From the NCBI RefSeq assembly GCF_017052585.1, contig NZ_JAFFHZ010000001.1:3633501-3697500 (forward strand): a DNA stretch of 64,000 nucleotides, written 5' to 3'. Made by a program: the position numbers and the translations under genes. Every line of letters starts with the position of its first letter. Position 1 is the first letter of the stretch. Shown piece by piece: positions 42,905-51,411 of the stretch. The notes under the pieces were generated by a model. The model made no database searches, had not been told where the DNA came from, and saw only the letters and a list, made by a program, of their open reading frames with translations. The stretch is from Paenibacillus apiarius. GTDB lineage: Bacteria > Bacillota > Bacilli > Paenibacillales > Paenibacillaceae.

Positions 42905-44314
42905 GTGACAAACGCTTCCAGACGTGCTCGTACGCTTCTTATTTGGTTCCTGGGAGCACTTATCGTGCTTGCGGCCGTTCCATTCTTGCCGTCAAAGGCA
43001 GAGGCTGGCGGAAAGGTGTTTCCTGAGAAAATCTTCAGTGTCTATGAGGTCGATGTTAATGAAGACAAAAATGAACCCATTCCACCCACAGTAACGGGAG
43101 CTACCTATCAGAATCTCTTTAATGCGAGCCCGGACATCGCTGAAATAAATGTGGATTTGACTCAGGGCAATGGGATGTATACGATACATCCGAAGCAAGT
43201 CGGAACGACTACGGTTCAATATGAGTGGAAATTTCCCGATGACCGCATCATCGTGCATAAATTTACGGTAACCGTTACGGACGGGAATCTAATGCCTCCC
43301 AGAATAAACATTGATCAAGAAAGAAATTTAAACTGTTATTTTTTGCTTAACGAAAGTGGAAATAACAATATGACGATTTCGCTTGATCGATTATTTACCT
43401 TTTCTCAACCTATAAATTGGGGGAATCCATCGTCACTGCAAGTTATGGATGATATGAACTTATTCGTTATTGAGAAGAACCTTGTCAATTCTAAAGATAT
43501 CGTATTAAAAAACAGCGATCGCTCTGGTGATACCAGAGTAACGATAACGTTAACCGACATAGCCGGAAAGAAAGCCGTTTATTATCTCGACATCGCAACT
43601 AACTGGGAACCTGTGCCGCATCCCCAGCACGTCCATGTGTTAGCACAGCACCCAGTAACCATTTCTTTGGAAGAGTTAGGATTGTTCACGGATGCAGACG
43701 ATGACAAATTAAGTTTTTCATTGCTGGTCCAACCTGCTTTTCAAGCCCGGATCGAACAAGACGCATTGATCATTCAGACCGACTCAACCGGAGAAACTAC
43801 GCTCTATATAGGAGCTTCTGACGGGCGAAGAGGGAGCGCAATTGCGGAATTAACCGTCACATCGTGGGCTTCAGAAGAATCAGGGGTAGCGGGGACTTAT
43901 CCGGAAACAGACAATAGCATCGTCCTGACAAACGTAACGCCAGGGTCATACATTCTCGCTCCTATGCAAGTGAAAGTGCCTGCGGAGGCGGAGTTGAATC
44001 AATTGGTCTCGAATGGAAAGGCGCGCCTCGTTGAAGTGACGGACGGCAGCGAAGTCAGCGTCTCGGTTGATACTGTTAACGGTGTCCCTGAATTGGCGGC
44101 AGGAGATTATGGATTATACCGGCTGGACGGCTCCATTGTCTCTTTGGAGCAAGTTATACACACGCTTAGCAAAGACGTTATCTGGCAGCAACTAAAAGAT
44201 ATCGACGCGCGTCATGAAAATAACGGGGTTGATATTATGGATGCGAGAAGATGGCTTTTTGAGCATAACAATACTTATTTTTATACCAAAGTGGTATTAT
44301 CATTAATACAATAA
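42905..44314 (+). CDS. Secreted cadherin-like multidomain protein
   Basis: 469 residues from a GTG after GAGGAGAAG. A signal peptide (LLIWFLGALIVLAAVPFLPS, then KAEA-GG) leads to beta-rich domains. One near residues 30-135 ends TTTVQYEWKF; another near 230-325 carries LFTDADDDKLSFSLL, the calcium-binding DxDxD cadherin-like pattern. The C-terminal part (DIDARHENNGVDIMDARRWLF) recalls EF-hand/dockerin-like repeats. No sortase motif. Probably a surface or matrix protein. It precedes the polymerase gene by 87 bp with a weak hairpin between. Confidence 0.65.
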   Translation: MTNASRRARTLLIWFLGALIVLAAVPFLPSKAEAGGKVFPEKIFSVYEVDVNEDKNEPIPPTVTGATYQNLFNASPDIAEINVDLTQGNGMYTIHPKQVGTTTVQYEWKFPDDRIIVHKFTVTVTDGNLMPPRINIDQERNLNCYFLLNESGNNNMTISLDRLFTFSQPINWGNPSSLQVMDDMNLFVIEKNLVNSKDIVLKNSDRSGDTRVTITLTDIAGKKAVYYLDIATNWEPVPHPQHVHVLAQHPVTISLEELGLFTDADDDKLSFSLLVQPAFQARIEQDALIIQTDSTGETTLYIGASDGRRGSAIAELTVTSWASEESGVAGTYPETDNSIVLTNVTPGSYILAPMQVKVPAEAELNQLVSNGKARLVEVTDGSEVSVSVDTVNGVPELAAGDYGLYRLDGSIVSLEQVIHTLSKDVIWQQLKDIDARHENNGVDIMDARRWLFEHNNTYFYTKVVLSLIQ

Positions 44315-44321
44315 ATCGTGC

Positions 44322-44350
44322 AGAGGTCAACCCGGGGTTGGCCTCTTATT
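44322..44350 (+). terminator. Hairpin between the cadherin-like and polymerase genes
   Basis: An 11-bp stem with one wobble (44322-44332 with 44336-44346) is followed by TATTG, a weak T tract; partial read-through is possible. Confidence 0.6.
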
Positions 44351-44401
44351 GTTACGAGCGCACTGATAGCTGCGAAAGTTGAGCTGAAAGGAGAACGGCA
44401 G

Positions 44402-46375
44402 GTGGACACGGAAACGGTAAAATTGAATTGGCGGGTAAGCGCAGGCGCGGGCGCGGTATTCGCGGTATTGCTGCTCTCGCTCTGGCAAAAAGGTCTATTT
44501 TACGATCGGGATACGCACATGCTGTCGTTATTTTTATTTCTTGTCTCTTTCATTGTTATTGCATATACGCGAAAAGTGAGAATGACGCTGCCGCTGCTTA
44601 TCACGGCAATTGTAAGCGTCTGTTATGGGAGTGCGCTTATGCTTCATCCGGCAAGTACATATGGAACTGAGATGCACCTGATACGTTGGTCAATGTACGG
44701 CGGGTGGGTTATTCTCCTTACCGCTATAATAGATGGGGAGCGCGGTGGACGCGGATTTCGAGTGGTGCTGGCGGGAACGGCCGCAGTCGGTCTCATTGGC
44801 AGTGTATGCGCGCTGGCCATGCTATACGGATATTTTCCTTACAGCTCAGGTGTCATGACGAGTCAGGATGCGGAATTGTCAGCTCTTGGATTCCGGCTGG
44901 CGGGGTTCGTTCAATATCCGAACACGCTCGGTGCCATTGCGGGGGCGTTTGCGCTCCTGCATTTGCATGGTGCCGCTGCCGGCGCATCACTGCGGGAACG
45001 CATCCTGGCCGCGGTTCCCCTGCTGCCGCATCTAACCGTGTTCGGGCTAACTGAATCGCGCGGGGCATGGCTTGCTTTTGCCGTGGTGTGGGCGGCGGGT
45101 TATTGGTCCGTACGCGGCCGCCGCGCCGCTTATTTGCTGCACTCCGCATGGTTTGCGTGCTGGGCCGTGGCCGCCGTGGCGGGTACGGCCACGCTATGGC
45201 TGAACGAGAGCGGGCTCGTGCCGCTCCCCTTCATTGCTGCGTGGGCAGGCTCGATTGGGCTGTACATGCTGCTGGAGAAGCTTCGCGATCGCCGCCGGTC
45301 GTATATGTCCGGTTGTGTTATTTGCATGGCGGCGCTACTCGTCTTGGGAAGCATGATGATGCCTTCCGGCGCGGCGAACCGGGTGACGGATCATTATGAG
45401 ACGGCTGGCGCCCGCACTTTATTTTATAAGGATGCCTTGGCGCTATGGCAGCGCAACCCTTGGTTCGGCGCAGGCGGTGATGCATGGCGGCAGCAGTTCG
45501 CGAGCATGCAGAGCGAGCCTTACGTCGGCAAGGAGGTGCACAGCAGCGTCTTCGATTTGCTGCTCGACATCGGAGTTGCCGGCACGCTGCCCGTGCTGGG
45601 GCTAGCGGCCTTGGCGCTTGTCCTTGCTTGGCGAAGGCATGCCGGCCTCGGGATGGCTGGCGCCTTGCTTATGCTGCACAGCGCGATTGACTTCGATCTA
45701 GCCTATGGCTTCGTCGCGCTGTTGCTCCTGCTCTTTCTTACCCTGGGCACGGATCGGCATGCCGTCACCGTACCAAGGGACAAGCCGCGCCGACGGCTGG
45801 CGGCGCTCGCGCTGGCCGCGCCGCTAGCGGCCGTGGCCATGCTCGTGTCGTGCCACTTGGCGGCACAACACCTCGCGGCCTCCGGCGCCAAGGCGCAGCT
45901 GCACGCGGCGCTGCGCCTGACGCCTGCGGATACGGCGCTGCGCATCGCCGTGTCGCGGCGCTTGCCGCCGCAGGAAGCGGCAGCCCTGCTTGCGGAGGGG
46001 CTGCGCTATGAGCGGGACGGCAAGACGCTCTACCGCGAGCTCGCGCTGGCAAGCGAGCGCCGCGGCTGCGCCGAGGACGCCGCCGCGTACTGGAGGGCGG
46101 CGGCGGATAGCGACCGCTTCGACCGCGTCCTGCAGACGGAAGCGGTCGAGCGTCTGGCGGCGGCGGCGCGCACGTCATCGCTTCAGGGCGACCTCCAGGC
46201 GGCGGGCCTGCTCGCGAACGCGGCGGCGGAGCGGTTCCGCAGCTATGAAGCGGACGTGCGCCGCGTGGAGGCGATGCCGCATCCGGCGAACGGCAAGCGC
46301 TTCGCGATGACCGAGGACGCGCAGCGGGCGTTCGCCTCCATCTATCCGCTGTTGTCCGGGCCGCCTGCGAACTAG
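44402..46375 (+). CDS. O-antigen ligase/Wzy-like membrane protein with extended C-terminus
   Basis: 657 residues; the GTG at 44402 is eight bases after AAAGGAG. Around ten membrane segments fill residues 1-480. The Wzy/WaaL signature is visible: RNPWFGAGGDAWRQQF followed by VHSSVFDLLLDIGVAGTLPVLGL. Such proteins polymerise or ligate lipid-linked glycans outside the membrane. The last 200 residues (after DRHAVTVPRDKPRRR) are Ala/Arg-rich with TPR-like helices, and the DNA there is extremely GC-rich, opening long spurious frames on both strands. Confidence 0.82.
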   Translation: MDTETVKLNWRVSAGAGAVFAVLLLSLWQKGLFYDRDTHMLSLFLFLVSFIVIAYTRKVRMTLPLLITAIVSVCYGSALMLHPASTYGTEMHLIRWSMYGGWVILLTAIIDGERGGRGFRVVLAGTAAVGLIGSVCALAMLYGYFPYSSGVMTSQDAELSALGFRLAGFVQYPNTLGAIAGAFALLHLHGAAAGASLRERILAAVPLLPHLTVFGLTESRGAWLAFAVVWAAGYWSVRGRRAAYLLHSAWFACWAVAAVAGTATLWLNESGLVPLPFIAAWAGSIGLYMLLEKLRDRRRSYMSGCVICMAALLVLGSMMMPSGAANRVTDHYETAGARTLFYKDALALWQRNPWFGAGGDAWRQQFASMQSEPYVGKEVHSSVFDLLLDIGVAGTLPVLGLAALALVLAWRRHAGLGMAGALLMLHSAIDFDLAYGFVALLLLLFLTLGTDRHAVTVPRDKPRRRLAALALAAPLAAVAMLVSCHLAAQHLAASGAKAQLHAALRLTPADTALRIAVSRRLPPQEAAALLAEGLRYERDGKTLYRELALASERRGCAEDAAAYWRAAADSDRFDRVLQTEAVERLAAAARTSSLQGDLQAAGLLANAAAERFRSYEADVRRVEAMPHPANGKRFAMTEDAQRAFASIYPLLSGPPAN

Positions 46376-46458
46376 GCGGAAAGCGGAGGGATAAGCACCC
46401 ACACGCGTGAGACCATTCCTTCATACTGTGTAGCATATGAACGGAAGGAGATATCCGC

Positions 46459-46824
46459 ATGAGCATGGTCACAGGAGTTCCCCCTTTAAAAGACCCTAAC
46501 CTTAAGGGGAAAGCAACGAAGAGCCGCGTTCTCAAGACGGTTCACAAGAAGCAAGTGCTGGGCCCCATCCTGAACCGGTTTACCGTCGTCTGGGTACAGC
46601 CGAACGGGGTGCCGTTCAGAACGCCGGGATTTTTTGCGCGCGTCTTTGTGGGCAACCGCCTGATCTCCACCCGATCCTTCGACCGTTTCGGAGTGGTGCG
46701 CTTCAATAACATCGGCACGCTGACCAACGTGGCGCTGACGATTCGGATTTTCAACAGCAACGGTATATTGTTCCGTACGCGCCGAGTACCTGCCGGCGTC
46801 GAAGCGTTCGCAGTCATCGGCTAA
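46459..46824 (+). CDS. Small beta-rich protein of unknown function
   Basis: 121 residues from an ATG after GAAGGAGATA. No signal peptide or membrane segment. Basic N-terminus, then alternating hydrophobic strands (RFTVVWVQPNGVPF, FARVFVGNRLISTRSF, LTIRIFNSNGILFRTRRV). The regularity recalls a beta-sandwich of the kind seen in some spore surface proteins. Family not recognised. It has its own strong terminator. Confidence 0.7.
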   Translation: MSMVTGVPPLKDPNLKGKATKSRVLKTVHKKQVLGPILNRFTVVWVQPNGVPFRTPGFFARVFVGNRLISTRSFDRFGVVRFNNIGTLTNVALTIRIFNSNGILFRTRRVPAGVEAFAVIG

Positions 46825-46834
46825 TCACGGCGCC

Positions 46835-46872
46835 AACGACCGATCTCCTGGCCATGGGGATCGGTCGTTTTT
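46835..46872 (+). terminator. Terminator of the small beta-rich gene
   Basis: A perfect 11-bp stem (46835-46845 with 46859-46869) is followed by TTTTTC. Confidence 0.9.
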
Positions 46873-46919
46873 CATGAGTGCTGCGATTCATTTGTCTTGG
46901 GACTACAGGTCAGGTATAT

Positions 46920-47042
46920 ATGCCAATGGATTCAGACGGCGGGGCTGATACATATGGATGGATCGGGGAGCGGGTAAAGGATGCAGCTGAGCCGCTGCGC
47001 AATGATTACGGCCGGATCAGGCTTGCCGAGAAGACGCGGTAA
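46920..47042 (+). CDS. Possible 40-codon small ORF
   Basis: Protein-like composition (DGGADTYGWIGERVKDAAEP, RIRLAEKTR) in an otherwise empty 250-bp gap. The ribosome-binding site is weak (CAGGT), and a second ATG lies at 46926. It may be a remnant or chance; no family recognised. Confidence 0.2.
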   Translation: MPMDSDGGADTYGWIGERVKDAAEPLRNDYGRIRLAEKTR

Positions 47043-47122
47043 ACGGTCTGACGACCGCCAAGGCGCGAGGAATGCAGGATCCCATGCGAACGGACATGGG
47101 GCCTTCATTCTTCGCGTCTTCA

Positions 47123-48076
47123 TTAATATTGCTCATCGTAATTGACCACGTTGCGAGCAGGCTTGCCTAGCGCGAAGTACGCTTGCAAGTTCTCGATGAA
47201 CAATGCCGTCACCCGCTCCTTCAGCTGATCGGTATTGCCGCCGATATGCGGCGTGATGATGACGTTGTCCATCGACCATAGCGGATGCTCCTCGGGCAGA
47301 GGCTCGATATCGAACACGTCCAATCCGGCGCCTCCCAAACGGCCTTCCCGCAGGGAGCGCACGAGCGCGTCTGTCTCGACTGTCGTGCCGCGGCCGGCGT
47401 TGATGAACAGGGCACCGGATTTCATTGCCGCAAAGCGTCCTGCGTCGAACAGCCGGTTCGTCCGGTCCGTCTTCGGCAGCACGTTGACGACAACGTCGCT
47501 CTCTGCCAACACCTTGTCCAGCTCTGCCAGCGAATAAATAGCCTCGACATACGGCGCCGGTTGCTTCGAACGGCGCACGCCGATAACGCGCATGCCGAAC
47601 GCTTGGGCCAGACGGGCAATTTCGGAACCGATGTGGCCGACTCCGATAATGCCTATCGTCTTCCCAGCCAGCTCGGTGAAATGCCCCTCTTTACTCCACG
47701 AGCGGCGCTGCTGATTGCGGATAGCCTGCGGGAGCCCGCGGGTGAAGGCAAGCAGCATGGCGAACACCGTCTCGGCCATCGGGATAGGGTGAACGCCCCC
47801 GGCATCGGTGAGCGTGACGCCTTTGTCCCGCAGCGCCGCAAACGGCATGTAGTCAGCGCCCGAAGACCATAGCTGCACCCAGCGCAGCTTGGAATCCTGC
47901 CGAAGACATTCCTCCGCGGCCGTGCCGCACCAGCCCAGAATGATTTCCGCCTCGCGATAGACACTGCGGTCCAACTCATTCGGCTGCCCGAAGACGATAT
48001 TCCAATCCGGTGCCGCCGCGCGGATGCGTTCTTCTTGTTCTGGCGTCAATCCGTGCAGGCATATCATCTTGCGCAC
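47123..48076 (-). CDS. D-2-hydroxyacid dehydrogenase family protein
   Basis: 317 residues; a GTG start at 48076 six bases after GGAGGG. The nearby ATG is out of frame. NAD-binding motif TIGIIGVGHIGSEIARLAQAFG near residue 140, catalytic Arg in NAGRGTTVE, Glu in FDIEPLPEEHPLW and His in TPHIGGN form the active site. These enzymes reduce 2-keto acids. No co-transcribed gene; substrate not predictable. Confidence 0.9.
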   Translation of the reverse strand: MRKMICLHGLTPEQEERIRAAAPDWNIVFGQPNELDRSVYREAEIILGWCGTAAEECLRQDSKLRWVQLWSSGADYMPFAALRDKGVTLTDAGGVHPIPMAETVFAMLLAFTRGLPQAIRNQQRRSWSKEGHFTELAGKTIGIIGVGHIGSEIARLAQAFGMRVIGVRRSKQPAPYVEAIYSLAELDKVLAESDVVVNVLPKTDRTNRLFDAGRFAAMKSGALFINAGRGTTVETDALVRSLREGRLGGAGLDVFDIEPLPEEHPLWSMDNVIITPHIGGNTDQLKERVTALFIENLQAYFALGKPARNVVNYDEQY

Positions 48077-48110
48077 ATGACTCCCTCCTTCAATGAGAAT
48101 GTTTCGATGC

Positions 48111-48172
48111 CGTTTTTTGAAAAAAACTTGTGCTTCCCGTTGCTGAAAAGCGGTCTTTTGAACACGTGCATC
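48111..48172 (+). repeat. Dispersed palindromic repeat family B, copy B1
   Basis: About 52 bp (from AAAAAACTTGTGCTT to TTTTGAACACG) that match the reverse complement of 58699-58752 at roughly four of five positions. The ends are inverted (TTCAAAA/TTTTGAA type). It lies in the 280-bp gap upstream of the dehydrogenase gene, which otherwise is AT-rich and without a gene. Confidence 0.6.
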
Positions 48173-48304
48173 GTTTTCAAATTCCTCATCAACCTATAAA
48201 ATTCCTGTTAAACGGCAACATAATAAACGAAATAAATATAATTCTTATAATCTGGTGCGCCTAAACTAAAGTCTGCGCGTCAAGGACCATCGCCCAGCGC
48301 ACGC

Positions 48305-48341
48305 AAAAAAGGCCGCCAGGACAATAATGCGCGGCAGCCTT
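48305..48341 (-). terminator. Terminator of the 103-residue unknown gene
   Basis: A 9-bp stem with one wobble (48333-48341 with 48309-48317) is followed on the minus strand by TTTTTT. Confidence 0.85.
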
Positions 48342-48355
48342 GCCATTCAAGTCTT

Positions 48356-48667
48356 TCATCCGCCGAAGGATTGACGGAAGCATGCGGACAGCTTCGTCCG
48401 ATCCACATTCCATAGTTCTGCGAGATCGCCGCTAACGGCTTCATCGAACCAATCGGCAAGCTTCTTGCGGTTATTCGCGTTCTCGTGTACCCAGATTAGA
48501 TTGGCAATGACCCTTTTGTAATACAAATCTTCCCCTTGTTTCATCAGCTCGCCGGATATCCAGACGTTCATTCGTTTGACCGTGCGGTACAACTCATTGT
48601 TGCAGGCGCGGCGTATTTTTCTCGCGGACGGGAGGGACATGGCGTGGCGTTCTTTGGGTGCTTTCAC
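48356..48667 (-). CDS. Small uncharacterised protein
   Basis: 103 residues from a GTG 11 bases after AAAGGAG. Basic, soluble, helical: SARKIRRACNNELYRTVKRM, RVIANLIWVHENANNRKKLADWF, ELWNVDRTKLSACFRQSF. Family not recognised. Own terminator; upstream neighbour is divergent in role and separated by 107 bp. Confidence 0.65.
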   Translation of the reverse strand: MKAPKERHAMSLPSARKIRRACNNELYRTVKRMNVWISGELMKQGEDLYYKRVIANLIWVHENANNRKKLADWFDEAVSGDLAELWNVDRTKLSACFRQSFGG

Positions 48668-48774
48668 AGCGTGACTAGCTCCTTTCCTGCGGATATGCTA
48701 CAGCATATGCAGGATAACGGGCTGCGGTCGCTTTAGCCCCCTTGTTGACTTGTTGCAATTTAGGCACCTTTATG

Positions 48775-49227
48775 CTAATCGACGACGATATAGCCGATCA
48801 TCGGACCTTCGTGGCTTGCATCGGAATGAGTCAGGCAGACGATACGGTATATCCCCTCCTTCGCAGTAAAGGATACGACCGTTTCTTTATTTTTTTCCAC
48901 CTTTCCGCGCAGGTTCAGCCCTTCGATGACGAAATCGTGCTGATTGCCGTTCACGCCGCGAATGCGCAGCTCTACGCGCTCGCCGTCATTGGCAAAAACG
49001 GTGCCTGGGTCGAAGCGGTATACTTCCATCTCCCGGCCGTTTTCCAGCTTTGTCTTGAATTCTCCGGTAACCATGTGAATGACGCGAACGGCCTGCACCG
49101 CGGCTTGCGTCTCGCGTTCCGTTCGCAACGTCTCGTAGCGCCAGAATGCGGCCGCAACCATAACGGCAACGACGGCAATGGCGCCGAGCCGCCATTGCTT
49201 GCGGGACACTACCCAAAAACGGGACAT
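48775..49227 (-). CDS. Membrane-anchored cupredoxin-like protein
   Basis: 150 residues; the ATG at 49227 is nine bases after GAGGAGG, ruling out the TTG at 49236. One membrane anchor (LGAIAVVAVMVAAAFW) leads to an extracellular cupredoxin domain. Candidate copper ligands are His97 (NGNQHDFVI), Cys131, His134 or His139 and Met143 (CLTHSDASHEGPM). One Cys only points to a type 1 site rather than the CuA site of cytochrome oxidase. Likely an electron carrier or copper chaperone; no oxidase genes are adjacent. Confidence 0.75.
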   Translation of the reverse strand: MSRFWVVSRKQWRLGAIAVVAVMVAAAFWRYETLRTERETQAAVQAVRVIHMVTGEFKTKLENGREMEVYRFDPGTVFANDGERVELRIRGVNGNQHDFVIEGLNLRGKVEKNKETVVSFTAKEGIYRIVCLTHSDASHEGPMIGYIVVD

Positions 49228-49413
49228 ACTGCGCAACCTCCTCTAATCCAATAAGCTAGTAACATATGAAATGCGGATGAACTCGATAATTTCTTGTACA
49301 AGTATTGCTAGTCCATATGTATGCCGCTTCTGTGCGCGTCATGCCAGTGTTGGAGTCATGTCCACTCCTATGATAGAATAAACTGGTACAAAAACAGAGG
49401 AGAGAAGCGTGCT

Positions 49414-50031
49414 GTGGAAATGATCCATCAGATAGTCAGTTCGCTGCTGAGTTGGGTGCAGCAGCTTGGGGAATGGGGAATTATGCTGGGACTCATGATC
49501 GAAGTCATCCCTAGCGAGATTGTGCTGGCGTACGGGGGATTTCTAGTCTCGGCTCAGCAGATAAGTTTTATTGAAGCTGTTATTTTCGGCGTTATCGGCG
49601 GCGTGCTTGCGCAGCTATTTGTGTATTGGATTGGGAGATACGGAGGCAGACCGTTTCTGGAGCGTTTCGGGAAGTACATACTGATTAACAAACATCATAT
49701 CGACAAATCGGAGGAATGGTTTCAAAAATACGGAGCGGGGGTCATCTTTAGCGCGCGGTTCGTTCCAGTCGTCCGGCATGCGATCTCGATTCCGGCCGGA
49801 ATTGCCAGAATGCCGGTATGGCGCTTTACGATGCTTACGACATTGGCCGTCATCCCGTGGACGATATTTTTCGTCTATTTGGGATTTGTGCTCGGCGACA
49901 AATGGGAGACGATAAATGAAGCGGCGGCTCCCTATGTAAAGCCGTTCATTTTGGTTGCGTTAGCCATCCTTATCGTGTATGTTGTCATTAAATATACTAA
50001 ATCCAAGAAGAAGGCGGGGAAGCGGAAATGA
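49414..50031 (+). CDS. DedA-family membrane protein
   Basis: 205 residues; the GTG at 49414 is eight bases after AGGAGAG, better than the ATG at 49420. Marks are EVIPSEIVLAYGGFLVSA (conserved acidic/proline pair) and FSARFVPVVRHAISIPAGIARM (conserved arginines and glycine) with four or five membrane segments. DedA members act as lipid scramblases; some flip undecaprenyl phosphate. It overlaps the next gene by four bases. Confidence 0.9.
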   Translation: MEMIHQIVSSLLSWVQQLGEWGIMLGLMIEVIPSEIVLAYGGFLVSAQQISFIEAVIFGVIGGVLAQLFVYWIGRYGGRPFLERFGKYILINKHHIDKSEEWFQKYGAGVIFSARFVPVVRHAISIPAGIARMPVWRFTMLTTLAVIPWTIFFVYLGFVLGDKWETINEAAAPYVKPFILVALAILIVYVVIKYTKSKKKAGKRK

Positions 50032-50594
50032 GCAAAAACGTTGCTGCCGTTCTAGGCAAGGGCATATCACCGCAAGCATTCATCGATAGCATGCAAAAAA
50101 ATAAAGAAGCGTTTCTCTCATGGTACGAGCAGTTCGAATGGACGAATGAAGAGGATAAAGCGCATTTCGAATCGCTCCGATTCCGTGATGATATTCGCTG
50201 CCTTATCTTGGCTGCGGACTGGTGCGGAGACGTCGTTCGCAACGTCCCGGTCGTGTTCCGGGCGCTGGAGACGGCGCAGATGCAGACCGAAGTGCTCATT
50301 ATGGAGCAGTTCCCTGAAGTAATGGATGACTTTCTTACGATGGGCGGACGTTCGGTTCCCATCGTTATCTTTGCGGATACCGGAGGGCACGTATTGGGGC
50401 AATGGGGACCTCGTCCAAGTGACGTCCAGGCGCATATGGTTGCATTCAAGCAACAGAATCCGGATCGTGAAGCGGCGGACTATCAGGACAAACTTCAACT
50501 GGTCAGACAGCAGATGATGAAGCAATACGGCGAAGGCGCTGCTTATCATGCGCGCATTGTTTCCGAACTGAGAGAACTGCTGTCCGGCATGTAA
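50028..50594 (+). CDS. Thioredoxin-fold protein with single-cysteine WCGD site
   Basis: 188 residues of the thioredoxin-like family (Thioredoxin_9 type). The active-site region is LAADWCGDVVRNVP, where the usual second cysteine of CxxC is absent, and a cis-proline follows in GGRSVPIVIF. Dithiol oxidoreduction is therefore unlikely; a monothiol or structural role is possible. It is translationally coupled to the dedA-like gene (ATGA). Confidence 0.82.
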   Translation: MSKNVAAVLGKGISPQAFIDSMQKNKEAFLSWYEQFEWTNEEDKAHFESLRFRDDIRCLILAADWCGDVVRNVPVVFRALETAQMQTEVLIMEQFPEVMDDFLTMGGRSVPIVIFADTGGHVLGQWGPRPSDVQAHMVAFKQQNPDREAADYQDKLQLVRQQMMKQYGEGAAYHARIVSELRELLSGM

Positions 50595-50617
50595 TGATTT
50601 AAGGCGGAGGTATATAC

Positions 50618-51244
50618 ATGTTTCGTATTCAAAGTTATACATTGGGTCCCGTGCAGACAAACGCTTATGTGCTCACGAATGAAACGGCGAATGAAGCGAT
50701 CGTCATCGATCCGGGCATGAACCCGGAATCGCTGCTCGAAGCGCTGAAGGGTGTCGATGTCAAGGCCATACTGCTGACGCATGCCCACTTCGATCATATC
50801 GGGGGCGTAGATCGTGTGCGGGAAGCGCATGGCGATTGTCCGGTGTATATCCATGAACGGGAAGCGGATTGGCTGACGACCCCGGAGTTGAACGGCTCCA
50901 CGATGTGGCCGCAGGTGTCGCCTCCGATGTCAATGAAGCCTGCCGAGCATTTGCTCCGGGACGGCCAGACGTTGGAACTAATCGGACATGACTTCCAGGT
51001 CATGCATACGCCGGGTCATTCCCCGGGCAGCGTCAGCTTCCTGCATGAGAAGCATCTCTTCTCGGGAGACGTGCTCTTCCGCACGTCCGTGGGGCGCACT
51101 GACTTGCGGGACGGCGATATGGGGCAGCTGCTGCAGTCTATCCATGGAAAGCTGTTTCCGTTAGCTGACGACGTCACCGTATATTCGGGTCATGGACCTG
51201 TCACTACCATCGGTTACGAGAAGCAACATAATCCATTTGTGTAA
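50618..51244 (+). CDS. MBL-fold metallo-hydrolase (glyoxalase II-like)
   Basis: 208 residues with the metal motif LTHAHFDHIGG, further ligands in HTPGHSPGSVSF, FSGDVLFRTSVGRTD and SGHGPVTTIGYE. This is the YqgX/GloB-like pattern, hydrolysing thioesters such as those made from methylglyoxal and a thiol cofactor. It follows the thioredoxin-like gene by 23 bp and ends at a terminator. Confidence 0.9.
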   Translation: MFRIQSYTLGPVQTNAYVLTNETANEAIVIDPGMNPESLLEALKGVDVKAILLTHAHFDHIGGVDRVREAHGDCPVYIHEREADWLTTPELNGSTMWPQVSPPMSMKPAEHLLRDGQTLELIGHDFQVMHTPGHSPGSVSFLHEKHLFSGDVLFRTSVGRTDLRDGDMGQLLQSIHGKLFPLADDVTVYSGHGPVTTIGYEKQHNPFV

Positions 51245-51261
51245 ATAGGAATACCTATCCT

Positions 51262-51306
51262 GGCACGGCTTGCCGAACCTTCGGGTTCGAACGGGCCGTG
51301 TTTTCC
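51262..51306 (+). terminator. Terminator of the dedA-thioredoxin-MBL operon
   Basis: Stem CACGGC/GCCGTG (51264-51269 with 51295-51300) with an inner GAACC-TTCG-GGTTC hairpin, followed by TTTTCC. Confidence 0.85.
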
Positions 51307-51411
51307 CTATGTTCCCGAGCTCGATGAACGGAGGCGTCCGGCCGTTGGCGTGGATAGGCGTTCGTGGTATGATTAATATAATTGTTGATGATTGTTAGGA
51401 AGGGGAACCCT

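Noticed and set aside
45765..46535. A 256-codon minus-strand frame and several other long frames
   Set aside because: They arise from extreme GC content of the polymerase gene's 3' part and give Arg/Pro/Ser-rich nonsense.
48742..49254. A 170-codon plus-strand frame
   Set aside because: It is antisense to the cupredoxin-like gene, which has a proper start, anchor and copper motif.
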